Positions 35,401-47,400 of a stretch of DNA of 64,000 nucleotides are shown in pieces. Positions within the stretch are counted from its first letter, which is position 1. Every line of letters begins with the position of its first letter. The notes beneath the pieces were generated by a model. It searched no databases. It was not told where the DNA came from and worked only from the letters and a program-made list of their open reading frames with translations. The DNA comes from Mesorhabditis belari (Eukaryota; Nematoda; Chromadorea; Rhabditida; Rhabditidae), in contig CAUEEP010000753.1 in the NCBI GenBank assembly GCA_958450365.1, forward strand, positions 739,413-803,412. Reading direction: 5' to 3'. A program made the position numbers and the translations under genes.

Positions 35401-38400
35401 CCTTTAGGACCCTTCAGGATCCTTTAGGACTGTTCAGGACCCTTCAGGATCCTTTAGGGCCCTTCAGGATAGGTTAGGACCGTTCAGGATCCTTTAGGAT
35501 TACCGTAATCCGTAGAAAACTACCGTAACCTTGTAACCAAGTCGAACCTGGCAATCAATCAATCAAGCAATCAATCTGACGTCAATCAATCAATTTCAAA
35601 TCAATTTCAAATCTCCCTTAGGTCACCTACAGTATTGATGGTTTCTGCGATCGAAATCGTGACGTTCTCTACTCGGATTTGATTCAACTAATGCAACAAA
35701 GCAATAAGTGAGTTAAAGGAATCGTTTAACGTTACAGTATTTACTATATTTTTTAGTCAATTCGCTAGAAATCTTTTCCCGGATCAGATCCAACAGGGGA
35801 AACGCCCGACGACCGTTTCCATAAAGATTCGAGTATGTTTCGGCGATTTTTTCTTTCGTAAAACAAACTTTTCTAGACCCAAGCCAATGAGTTAGTCTCA
35901 TCGTTGATGAAATGCACACCGCATTACGTTCGCTGTATAAAACCGAATGAGACAAAGAAAGCCGGCGATTGGGAAGAAGAAAGGTGGCTTGTGGAGAACT
36001 TTAAAGCTGAACTTAGAGCTGAACTTAAAGCTGAACTTAGAGCTGAACTTAAAGCTGAAAGCTGCAAGACTTTAAAGCTTCAAGACTTTCAACCTTCAAG
36101 ACTTTAAAGCTTTCAAAGACAAAGCTAACAAAGCTTTTCGTTCCTAAAACGTTTCCCAAACTAACAATAGACAAATAAAGCTAATCATAGACAATAAACA
36201 ACAAGAAATAGACTATAAACTAGAAAATTAGATTGAACTTGAATGGTCTGATTCGAATTATGATTTCAATTAACCATGAGCTTTAAAAATGTAAAATTTA
36301 GTTCCCGTGACTTCCAGATTGACGAAAAATTGATTCAATTTCCAAAAATCTTTTCATTTTCAAGAGAAATTGGTTTGAACTCGAATGGTCTGATTCCAAT
36401 CATGATTCCAATTAACCATGAGCTTTAAAAATGTAAAATTTAGTTCCCGTGACTTCCAGATTGACGAAAAATTGGTTCAATTTCCAAAAATCTTTTCATT
36501 TTCAAGAGAAATTGGGTTGAAGTTGAATGGTCTGATTCGAATTATGATTTCAATTAACCTTGAGCCTTAAAAATGTAAGATAAAATTCCCGTGACTTCCA
36601 GATTGACCAAAAATTGGTTCAATTTCCAAAAATTGTTTGGGTATCAAGAGAAATTGGTTTGAACTCGAATGGTCTGATTCGAATGATTCCAATTAACCAT
36701 GAGCTTTAAAAATGTAAAATTTAGTTCCCGTGACTTCCAGATTGACGAAAAATTGATTCAATTTCCAAAAATCGTTTGAGTTTCAAGAGAAATTGGTTTG
36801 AACTCGAATGGTCTGATTCCAACATGATTCCAATTAACTTTGAGCCTAAAAAGTAAAATTTAGTTCCCGTGACTTCCAGATTGACGAAAAATTGATTCAA
36901 TTTCCAAAAATCGTTTGAGTTTCAAGAGAAATTGGTTTGAACTCGAATGGTCTGATTCCAATCATGATTCCAATTAACTTTGAGCCTTAAAAATGTAAAA
37001 TTTATTTCCTGTGACTTCCAGATTGACCAAAAATTGGTTCAATTTCCAAAAATTGTTTGGGTATCAAGAGAAATTGGTTTGAACTTGAATGGTCTGATTC
37101 CAATCATGATTCCAATTAACCTTGAGCCTTAAAAATGTAAAATTTAGTTCTTGTGACTTCCAGATTGACGAAAAATTGGTTCAATTTCCAAAAATTGTTT
37201 GGGTATCAAGAGAAATTGGTTTGAACTCGAATGGTCTGATTCGAATTATGATTCCAATTAACCATGAGCTTTAAAAATGTAAAATTTAGTTCCCGTGACT
37301 TCCAGATTGACGAAAAATTGATTCAATTTCCAAAAATCGTTTGAGTTTCAAGAGAAATTGGTTTGAACTCGAATGGTCTGATTCCAATCATGATTCCAAT
37401 TAACTTTGAGCCTTAAAAATGTAAAATTTAGTTCCCGTGACTTCCAGATTGACGAAAAATTGATTCAATTTCCAAAAATCGTTTGAGTTTCAAGAGAAAT
37501 TGGTTTGAACTCGAATGGTCTGATTCCAATCATGATTCCAATTAACTTTGAGCCTAAAATGTAAAATTTAGTTCCGTGACTTCCAGATTGACGAAAAATT
37601 GATTCAAATTCCAAAAATCGTTTGAGTTTCAAGAGAAATTGGTTTGAACTCGAATGGTCTGATTCCAATCATGATTCCTATTAACCTTGAGCCTTAAAAA
37701 TGTAAAATAAAGTTCCCGTGACTTCGTTTCTTTTTTTCAAGAACTAGTGTTCTTTGTGTTCGCCAAGAAAGAGTAATCATTTATTATATTAAAAAAGCGA
37801 TTTAATCAATTCATTTCCTTTTCAGAGTCCATCACCAGGTCGTTTATTTGGGACTAAAGGAGAATATTCGAGTGCGACGAGCTGGATACGCATATCGACG
37901 ACCGTTCGAGAAATTTCTGTGGAGGTGTGATCAAACAAAGCTAGATATAGAGAGCTATAGAGAGCTATAGAGAGCCATAGAGAGCTATAGAGAGCTATAG
38001 AGAGCTATAGAGAGCTATAGAGAGCTATGGAGAGCTATAGAGAGCTATAGAAATCTAGAAAGCTGTAAATGAGCGCTGTAACTTCTTTACAAATTCAGAT
38101 ATGCCATTTTAACCGAACAGACATGGCCCACATATCGCGGAGATCCAAAACAGGGATGCGAGGTGGGAAATCGACAAAAAAATCTCTCTTGAGCTCTTTT
38201 GCTGCAAAAATGCTCTCTCTTGTGCACCAGATCCTCTGCGTTTACGAGAAGACTACAAGAAATTACAAGAAAAGAAGTTTAGATTGTTTATTTTGGACTA
38301 GAAAAATCAGCTGAACCATTGACCATTGACCATTGACCTCTCTGACTCTCTGACTGACCTCTATGTACTTTGTGCTCAAAAACTTGTAAACGAATCCTTT

Positions 38401-41400
38401 CTAGTGCACTGAGTTCTACAGATTCTATTAGAAACCCTTTAAGAAACCCGTCACGAACTCGAGAAAAGAATCTGCTGAAAAAAGAAAAAATTCAAAAAAA
38501 AGATTAGCCGCATAGGGGGCTCGAACCCCTGACATTCAGATAGCTTTCCGTTTAAAAGTCTGACGCTCTACCAACTGAGCTAATGCGGCCGCGAGGGAGT
38601 TATCGGAAAAAAGGGATTTTCATATTGGGGAAGGGCGATTTTGTTGTTCTAGCGAATACCAAGCCTTTTTGAGTAAAGAGGTTTTGATGAAACTTTGGGA
38701 TTGCCTTAGTTGGATATCATGTAAGAATTTGGATTGGTCAGATTTTGGTTGTTGGGGGAGGAATTGCCTGGAACCTGTTCCCCCTATTAACTTCTTTTTG
38801 GGTAGACGGATTTTGATGAAAATTTGGGATTGTCTTAGTTGGATATCATGTAAGAATTTGGATTGGTCAGATTTTAATGTTTTCTTTTTTTGGGTTATTG
38901 GGGAAGAACTGCCTGGAACCTGTTCACCCTATTAACTTCTTTTTCAGTAGATGGATTCTAATGAAACTTTGGGATTGTCTTAGTTGGATATCATGTAAGA
39001 ATTTGGATTGGTCAGATTTTAATGTTTTCTTTTTTTGGGTTATTGGGGAAGAACTGCCTGGAACCTGTTCCCCCTATTAACTTCTTTTTGAGTAGACGGA
39101 TTTTGATGAAACTTTGGGATTGCCTTAGTTGGATATCATGTAAGAATTTGGATTGGTCAGATTTTTAGAAAATTTAAGGCCCTCAAAAAAATCGCTTTTG
39201 ATCTTACCCGTTGATCGTTGTGTCTGACAGTAGTCCAGACTACTGTCAATATCTGGCTGTCAATATCTACTCTGGCTAATAGAAACCAATTCCACCCACT
39301 AAAACGAGCTCAAATCAAGAAAAATTGTCTGAAACCTGTTCACCCTATTAATTTCTTTTTGGGTAAACGGATTTTAATGAAACTTTGGGATTCTCTTAGT
39401 TGGATATCATGTAAGAATTTGGGTTGGTCAGTTTTTTGTTGTTGGGGGAGGAATTGCCTGGAACCTGTTCCCCCTATTAACTTCTTTTTGAGTAGACGGA
39501 TTTTGATGAAACTTTGGGATTGTCTTAGTTGGATATCATGTAAGAATATGGGTTGAACAGATTTTTAGAAAATAGCTTTTAACGTTATCCTTGGATCATT
39601 GTGACTGACACCAGATTCTTTCCCGCCTCATATCGTCTGATAGAGAGCCAATTTTCACCCAAAAACTGCTAGAAACCAATTCAATCCATTAAAACAAGCT
39701 AAAATCAAGAATTCTTCTCGAAAACCCTTTAAGAAACCCTAGCAAAGAATTCCCTAAAAAAAGAGAAATGCAAAATAGCCGCATAGGGGGCTCGAACCCC
39801 TGACATTCAGATTAAAAGTCTGACGCTCTACCAACTGAGCTAATGCGGCTGCGAGGGCAGGGGTCTGGGAAAAAGGGTTTTGACGTTGGGGAAAGGGAAT
39901 TGATAACTGGACTACTGTTTTATAACAGCGAACTATATTGTTATCTTAAGATTTTCTAAAGAATTTTTAGCTTTATTAGTCAAAAGATGACTAAGAAAAT
40001 GGCCGTAAACTCGTAAATTTCGAGAATAAATTGAAAGATCTGTGTTTTTGCATGAATGATGGTATAAACTGACAAAATTCAAATGAATTCAATTCAAATT
40101 CAGATCATTTGTCGCAGTGTGAAGCTCGATCCAGATCAATTTCAAATGGGACGCTCGAAAGTTTTCATCAAAAATCCGGAATCGGTTTGTAAAGGGGATT
40201 ATGGCATTGAAATGAGTGGATTTAAATGGATTTGAAGGGATTTGAAGGGATTTGAATGAATTTGAATGGATTTGAATGGATTTATATGGATTTGAATGAA
40301 TTTAAATGAATTTTAATGGATTTTAATCATTTAAGGCCCTCGAATTAGGATCTAAAGCCGAAAATCAGCATTTAAAGCCGAAAATTAGCATTTAAGGCCC
40401 TCAAATAGCCTTTAAGGCCCTCAAATAGCCTTCAGGGCCCTCAAATAGCCTTTAGGGCCCTCAAATAGCCTTCAGGGCCCTCAAATAGCCTTCAGGGCCC
40501 TCAAATAGCCTTCAGGGCCCTCAAATAGCCTTCAGGGCCCCAAAGCCTTCAGGCCCCTCAAATAGCCTCAGGGGCCCTCAAATAGCCCTTCAGGGCCCTC
40601 AGGCCTCAGCCCTCGCCTTCAAGGGCCCTCAAATAGCCTTCAGGGCCCTCAAATAGCCTTCAGGGCCCTCAAATAGCCTTCAGGGCCCTCAAATAGCCTT
40701 CAGGGCCCTCAAATAGCCTTCAGGGCCCTCAAATAGCCTTCAGGGCCCTCAAATAGCCTTTAAGGCCCTCAAATAGCCTTCAGGGCCCTCAAATTAGCCT
40801 TCAGGGCCCTCAAATAGCCTTCAGGGCCCTCAAATAGCCTCAGGGCCCTCAAGCCTTCAGGGCCCTCAAATAGCCTCAGGGCCCCCAAATAGCCTTCAGG
40901 GCCCCCAATAGCCTTCAGGGCCCCCGGCCGCCTCAGGGCCCTCAAATAGCCTTCAGGGCCCTCAAATAGCCTTCAGGGCCCTCAAATAGCCTTCAGGGCC
41001 CTCAAATAGCCTTCAGGGCCCTCAACCTTCAGGGCCCCCAAATAGCCTTCAGGGCCCTCAAATAGCCTTCAGGGCCCCTCAAATAGCCTTCAGGGCCCTC
41101 AAGCCTTCAGGGCCCTCCAAATAGCCTTCAGGGGCCCTCAGGGTAGCCTTCAGGGCCCTCAAATAGCCTTCAGGGGCCCTCAAATAGCCTTCAGGGCCAT
41201 CAAATAGCCTTCAGGGCCCTCAAATAGCCTTCAGGGCCCCCAAATATCCTTCGGGCCCTCAAATATCCTTCAAGGCCCTCAAATTAGCATTTAAGGCCCT
41301 CAAATATCCTTCAGGGCCCTCAAATATCCTTCAAGGCCCTCAAATTAGCATTTAAGGCCCTCAAATAGCCTTCAGGGCCATCAAATAGCCTTCAAGGCCC

Positions 41401-44400
41401 TCAAATTAGCATTTAAGGCCCTCAAATAGCCTTCAGGGCCCTCAAATTAGCATTTAATGCCCTCAAATTAGCATTTAAAGCCGAAAATTAGCATTTAAAT
41501 CGCTCAAATCAAGCCCTCAAATCCCTCAAATTAGCATTTCAAACCGAAACTTTACAGCTATTCTTGCTGGAGGAGGTACGCGAGAGGAAATACGATGGTT
41601 TCGCAAGGAAAATCCAGAAAGCGTGGAGAAGACACAATGCTAGGAGACATCATGTCAAGATGAAGGTGGATTTTGGGATTTTCTAAGAGAATGCATCCGA
41701 AAGATTATTCTTTTTCCTACAAGAAAACCCTTTAAGAAACCCCCCCCCAGCAAAGAATTCCCAAGAAAAGAAAAATTCAAAAGCAATTAACCGCATAGGG
41801 GGCCCGAACCCTGGACATTCAGATTGCTTTCCGTTTAAAAAGTGATTAGCAGAATTGGCCTGGAACCTGTTCGCCCTATTAACTTCTTTTTGAGTAGACG
41901 GATTTTGATGAAACTTTGGGATTGTCTTAGTTGGATATCATGTAAGAATTTGGATTGGTCTGTTTTTGGTTGTTGGGGGAGGAATTGCCTGGAACCTGTT
42001 CGCCCTATTAACTTCTTTTTGAGATAGACGGATTTTAAGGAAACTTTGGGATTATCTTAGTTGGATATCATGTAAGAATTTGGATTGATCAGATTTTTAG
42101 AAAATCGCTTTTAACGTTACCCTTGGATCGTTGTGCATAGCAGCAGTCTGGCTCTCTCCGGCCTCATATTGTCGGATAGAATTCTTGTCTCTATTAGAGA
42201 GCCAAGGCTCTATCAGAGAGCCAATTTTCACCCAAAAACTGCTAGAAACCAATTCCATCCATTAAAACGAGCTAAAACCAAAAAAATCTTCTCGAAAACC
42301 CGTCAAGAACCCCAGAAAATAATTTCGTACTCGTAAACGCATCCTTCCTAGTGCACTGAATTCACAAGATTCTATTAGAAAACCCTTTAAAAACCCCCAG
42401 CAAAGCATTCCCTAAAAAAAAAAGAAATTTTAAAAATGATTAGCCGCATAGGGGGCTCGAACCCCTGACATTCAGATACCCTTCCGTTTAAAAGTCTGAC
42501 GCTCTACCAACTGAGCTAATGCGGCTGTGGGAGGGCGATCGGAAAAAGGGGTTTTGAGGTTGGGGAAGGGAATGGACTACCGTTTTATAACAGTGAGGCC
42601 TAAAAGCAAGGGTTAACAGCGAGTTTTTCTGGCTTCTAGCTATGTGGTCATGGTGCAGTCGGGAGGGCTCTCGCCTACAGCCTACAAGATCCGGGTTCGA
42701 TTCCCCGTGCTGCCAAAGTTTTCTCTTTCTTTTAAATTAATAAACTCTTTTGTTGCTGGGTTGTTTTATCGCTACGGTACAATACTAGCTACAGTACAAT
42801 ACTAGCTACAGTACAATACTAGCTACGGTACAATACTAGCTACGGTATGATACTAGCTACGGTATGATACTAGCTACAGTACAATACTAGCTACGGTACA
42901 ATACTAGCTACGGCACAATACTAGCTACGGTACAATACTAGCTACGGTATGATACTAGCTACAGTACAATACTAGCTACGGTATGATACTAGCTACGGTA
43001 GGATACTAGCTACGGTATGATACTTGCTACAGTACAATCCTAGCTACGGTACAACACTAGCCAGGTACAATACTAGCCAGGGTATGATACTAGCTACAGT
43101 ACAATACTAGCTACAGTACAATACTAGCTACGGTATGATACTAGCTACAGTACAATACTAGCTACGGTATGATACTAGCTACGGTAGGATACTAGCTACG
43201 GTATGATACTAGCTACAGTACAATACTAGCTACGGTACAATACTAGCTACGGTATGATACTAGCTACGGTATGATACTAGCTACAGTACAATACTAGCTA
43301 CGGTACAATACTAGCTACGGCACAATACTAGCTACGGTACAATACTAGCTACGGTATGATACTAGCTACAGTACAATACTAGCTACGGTATGATACTAGC
43401 TACGGTAGGATACTAGCTACGGTATGATACTAGCTACAGTACAATACTAGCTACGGTACAATACTAGCTACGGCACAATACTAGCTACGGTACAATACTA
43501 GCTACGGTATGATACTAGCTACGGTATGATACTAGCTACGGTAGGATACTAGCTACGGTATGATACTAGCTACAGTACAATACTAGCTACGGTACAATAC
43601 TAGCTACGGCAACATAGCCACGGTACAATACTAGCTACGGTATAATACTAGCTACGGTACAATACTAGCTACAGTACAATACTAGCTACGGTATGATACT
43701 AGCTACAGTACAATACTAGCTACAGTACAATACTAGCTACGGTATGATACTAGCTACAGTACAATACTAGCTACAGTACAATACTAGCTACGGTATGATA
43801 CTAGCTACGGTACAATACTAGCTACGGTAGGATACTAGCTACGGTAGGATACTAGCTACGGTATCTAGATAGCTGTCTACTAGGTAATAGAAGAGAACGA
43901 AATACTTAAATCTCTAATCTTTTCCAGGAGCAAGCCAGCGATTTATTGTACGGGAAAAAGGAGCGTCGTCGTTTCTCATTGAATCGAAATTTCGTTGGGG
44001 ATTACATTGGAATCGAACATCATCCAGCTCTACAAGTAATTTGCATTAGCTATTTATTGATTAGATGGAGATTAAGATGGAAATTAATCTCCAAATCTTC
44101 AAATCGTTCAGGTTCTTGTCGGGAAACGCGAACGGATCGATTTCGCCACAACGTGCAACAAATACGATCGACGTTTTAAGGTGTTTAGCCTTTTTTAAAA
44201 GCTAGGTATAGTTAACTCTAAACTAGGGGAATCAAATGCATTGTGGTGTAATGGTTAGCACAGTTGTCTGACAAGCGAAAGGTCGTGGGTTCGAGTCCCA
44301 GCACGAGTTTTTGATCTAGTTGAAAAAGAAAAAAGTGATTTCAGTGATTTCAGCCATTTCAGCCTATTCTAGGAGCTCTTCTTACTGTTTATAAACAAAA

Positions 44401-47400
44401 GGTTGGCCCTAGAGGCTTGTCAGCCAGGCAAGGCTAGACTAGGTTGGCCCTAGAGGCTTGTCAACCAGGCAAGGCTAGACTAGGTAGGCCCTAGAGGCCT
44501 GTAAGTCACGCCAGGCTAGACTAGGTAGGCCCTAGAGGCCTGTAAGTCACACCAGGCTAGACTAGGTAGGCCCTAGAGGCCTGTAAGTCACGCCAGGCTA
44601 GACTAGGTTGGCCCTAGAGGCCTGTAAGTCACACCAGGCTAGACTAGGTAGGCCCTAGAGGCTTGTCAACCAGGCAAGGCTAGACTAGGTAGGCCCTAGA
44701 GGCCTGTAAGTCACGCCAGGCTAGACTAGGTTGGCCCTAGAGGCCTGTAAGTCACACCAGGCTAGACTAGGTAGGCCCTAGAGGCTTGTCAACCAGGCAA
44801 AGCTAGACTAGGTTGGCCCTAGAGGCCTGTAAGCCAGGCAAGGCCAGGGGCAACTTTCTTTGGCTTCTTTTGGTGTTATTTTGTTGCACTTGTTGAGATC
44901 TACAAAATGACACAAAAATCAGAGAGATTGGCCCATTTAGAAGAAAGTTATTGCTCAAAAGAGTCGGAGGGAAGATGGTCTCGAGTTTTTGTTGTTGTTT
45001 GCCACGGAAAGTTGTTTTCAGCCATCTCCAGGAGCCCTTCTTACTGTTTAAACGCTTTAAACATAAACATAAACACCTAGAAATCGATTCTAGTGCTTTA
45101 AAAAGAAAACAAAAAGATTTTGCGGCAGTGGCAAGATTCGAACCAGGGTGGGGCAGAGCGGAGGGTGAGCACACTATCCACTACACCACCCGGCCCTTTT
45201 TCTCAGGAATTAAAAAGGGCCCCATAACCGGCGGCGTCGTTTTTCCACTTCCATTTTTCCATTTTTTTCGAAAACTGGAACCTAACTCCCTCTGGAGTAA
45301 GGGAATCAACTGCATTGTAGTGTAATGGTTAGCACTGTTGCATGGCAAGCGAAAGGTCGTGGGTTCGAGTCCCGGCGGCGGACGAGTTTTGATTTGTTCT
45401 AGCTATAGATTTTTCATATATTTAGATATCTTTTTCTTTATTTAGATAAATATTTAGATAGATATTTAGATATCAAAATTGGGCAATGATTTAGATATCA
45501 AGAATGATTTAGATATCAAGAATGATTTAGATATCAAAATTGGACATGATCATCACAGCAAAACATCTGAATTTGATTGGACGTGAAAAAGTGGCAAAAG
45601 GACCGCAAAAGGGGCAACTGGTCGAGGTGTTGAAGAGGTGAACTTTATAAAAAAGCAACTTTAACATCTTTTTGTTAAAGAATGAAGATCTTAGGATGTT
45701 TTTAGCCACTTTTAGCCCTTTTTAGCCACTAAGGATGCTGTTTTAAACGGCTCAAAAAGCTCAGAAAGCTCAAAAAAGCTCAGAAAGCTCAAAAATGATG
45801 TTTTCTACGTTTTAGCGCTCTGTAAATCAACTCTTTGTTATCTTTTTGTTACAGAATGAAAGTTATCTGATTTGTCACTTACTAGGGATGCTTTTGAGCT
45901 TAGATCCCGTTTTACTGCAGTTTTTTACGCGAATTCCGATACTCTAGATCGTTTAGGGATAGAATAATGAGAATGAGTGAAGCACAAATTGCCCATTTTG
46001 AGTTCAATCGATCTGAGTGAGTGCCAGTGAGTAGCATGGTCAAAGTGAGTGCCAGTGAGTAGCATGGTCAAAGAGCCGAAGTTCTGAGCAGCGAATACAA
46101 ATCCTAGAGTTGATTATTGGAAATTATCTCTAGCCTGCAAAGCTTTTGGAGTTTTTTTTTTTTTCAATTTTAGATTAATCTTTACTTGTTTTGGATTGCT
46201 TTGAAGCTTTAATTTGTCAGAAAAGAATTCCGAATATCTAGATCAACTGTCGAAATTCCCCAAGATATTCAGCTCCAATTTTGCGTTAAATTGTCAAATT
46301 ATCAAATTGCCAAACTCTTATCAAATTCTCAAATAAACAACTCATTTTGCATTATATATTTTCCAAAAAGTCCCCTAAAATTGTTTAGTTAAAGTTTCTA
46401 CATCCGTAAACACAAAAAGCAAAGAAATGTCTGCAACCGGGTTCGAACCCGCGAGGCATAGAGCTGAAGCCAAGCACACTAACCACTAGGCCAAGCGGTC
46501 ACATTGACGCAGCTGCTTGATTTGTGATTTGACTATTCATGATCGAAAAAGCCACCTGCGACCAACGAAGCTTCAGCCACAGAAAATTGATAAGCCCCTT
46601 TTTTTCCTCCCCCACCAGGCGGTCTCGTGGTGTAGTGGTTATCACATCTGTCTAACACACAGAAGGTCGGCGGTTCGATCCCGCCCGAGATCATTTTCGA
46701 TTTTGCATTTGAAAAATTTGCATAACAAGATTTATACGATAAAAACAGTTGAAGCAGAGCGCAAAAACTAAGCTGGGGTTCTACGGAGCTTCTGCAGAAC
46801 TACAGAGCTTCTACAGAACTACAGAGCTTCTGCGGAACTTCTGCAGAACTACAGAGCTTCTACAGAACCTCTGCAGAACTACAGAGCTTCTACAGAGCTT
46901 CTACAGAACTACAGGGCTTCTACAGAACTTCTGCAAAACGTCTACCGAACTACGTCTTGTTCTAGCCTTGTTTTCCTATTTCTCGCAAAAGTTCTAGTGA
47001 AAAACGCTAACCCCTAAGCTCTTAAGCCCCCAAAAAACGATATCCACAAATTCTAGCACTCGCCAATTTCCCTATAATCCCAAATCACATCTTATAAACG
47101 CATTAAACCATGTAAACTATTCCAAAATTTGCATGACAGCAAAATCCAAATTTAAAAGCACATTTCATATCAACAAAAGACGCATTTAAGTAGCAGAGCA
47201 TGGCGAAGCGTTAGCTAAATACCTGAAAAATTGATCCCATACTACTCAGCGGCTATGCTTTTGAAAGTTTACACAAAAATCCCCGCAAAAGTTACTTGAG
47301 AGTCGCACAAGAAAGGACAAAAACCGCTTTTTTTGCTTTTTTTGCTTTCAAAAACTGCTTTCCCCAGTCTCTGATTTGACTAAAAACAATGCAAAAGCTA

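Noticed and set aside
42768..43870. Possible CRISPR-like regular repeats
   Set aside because: No unique spacers; direct 17-bp tandem units in a eukaryotic intron.
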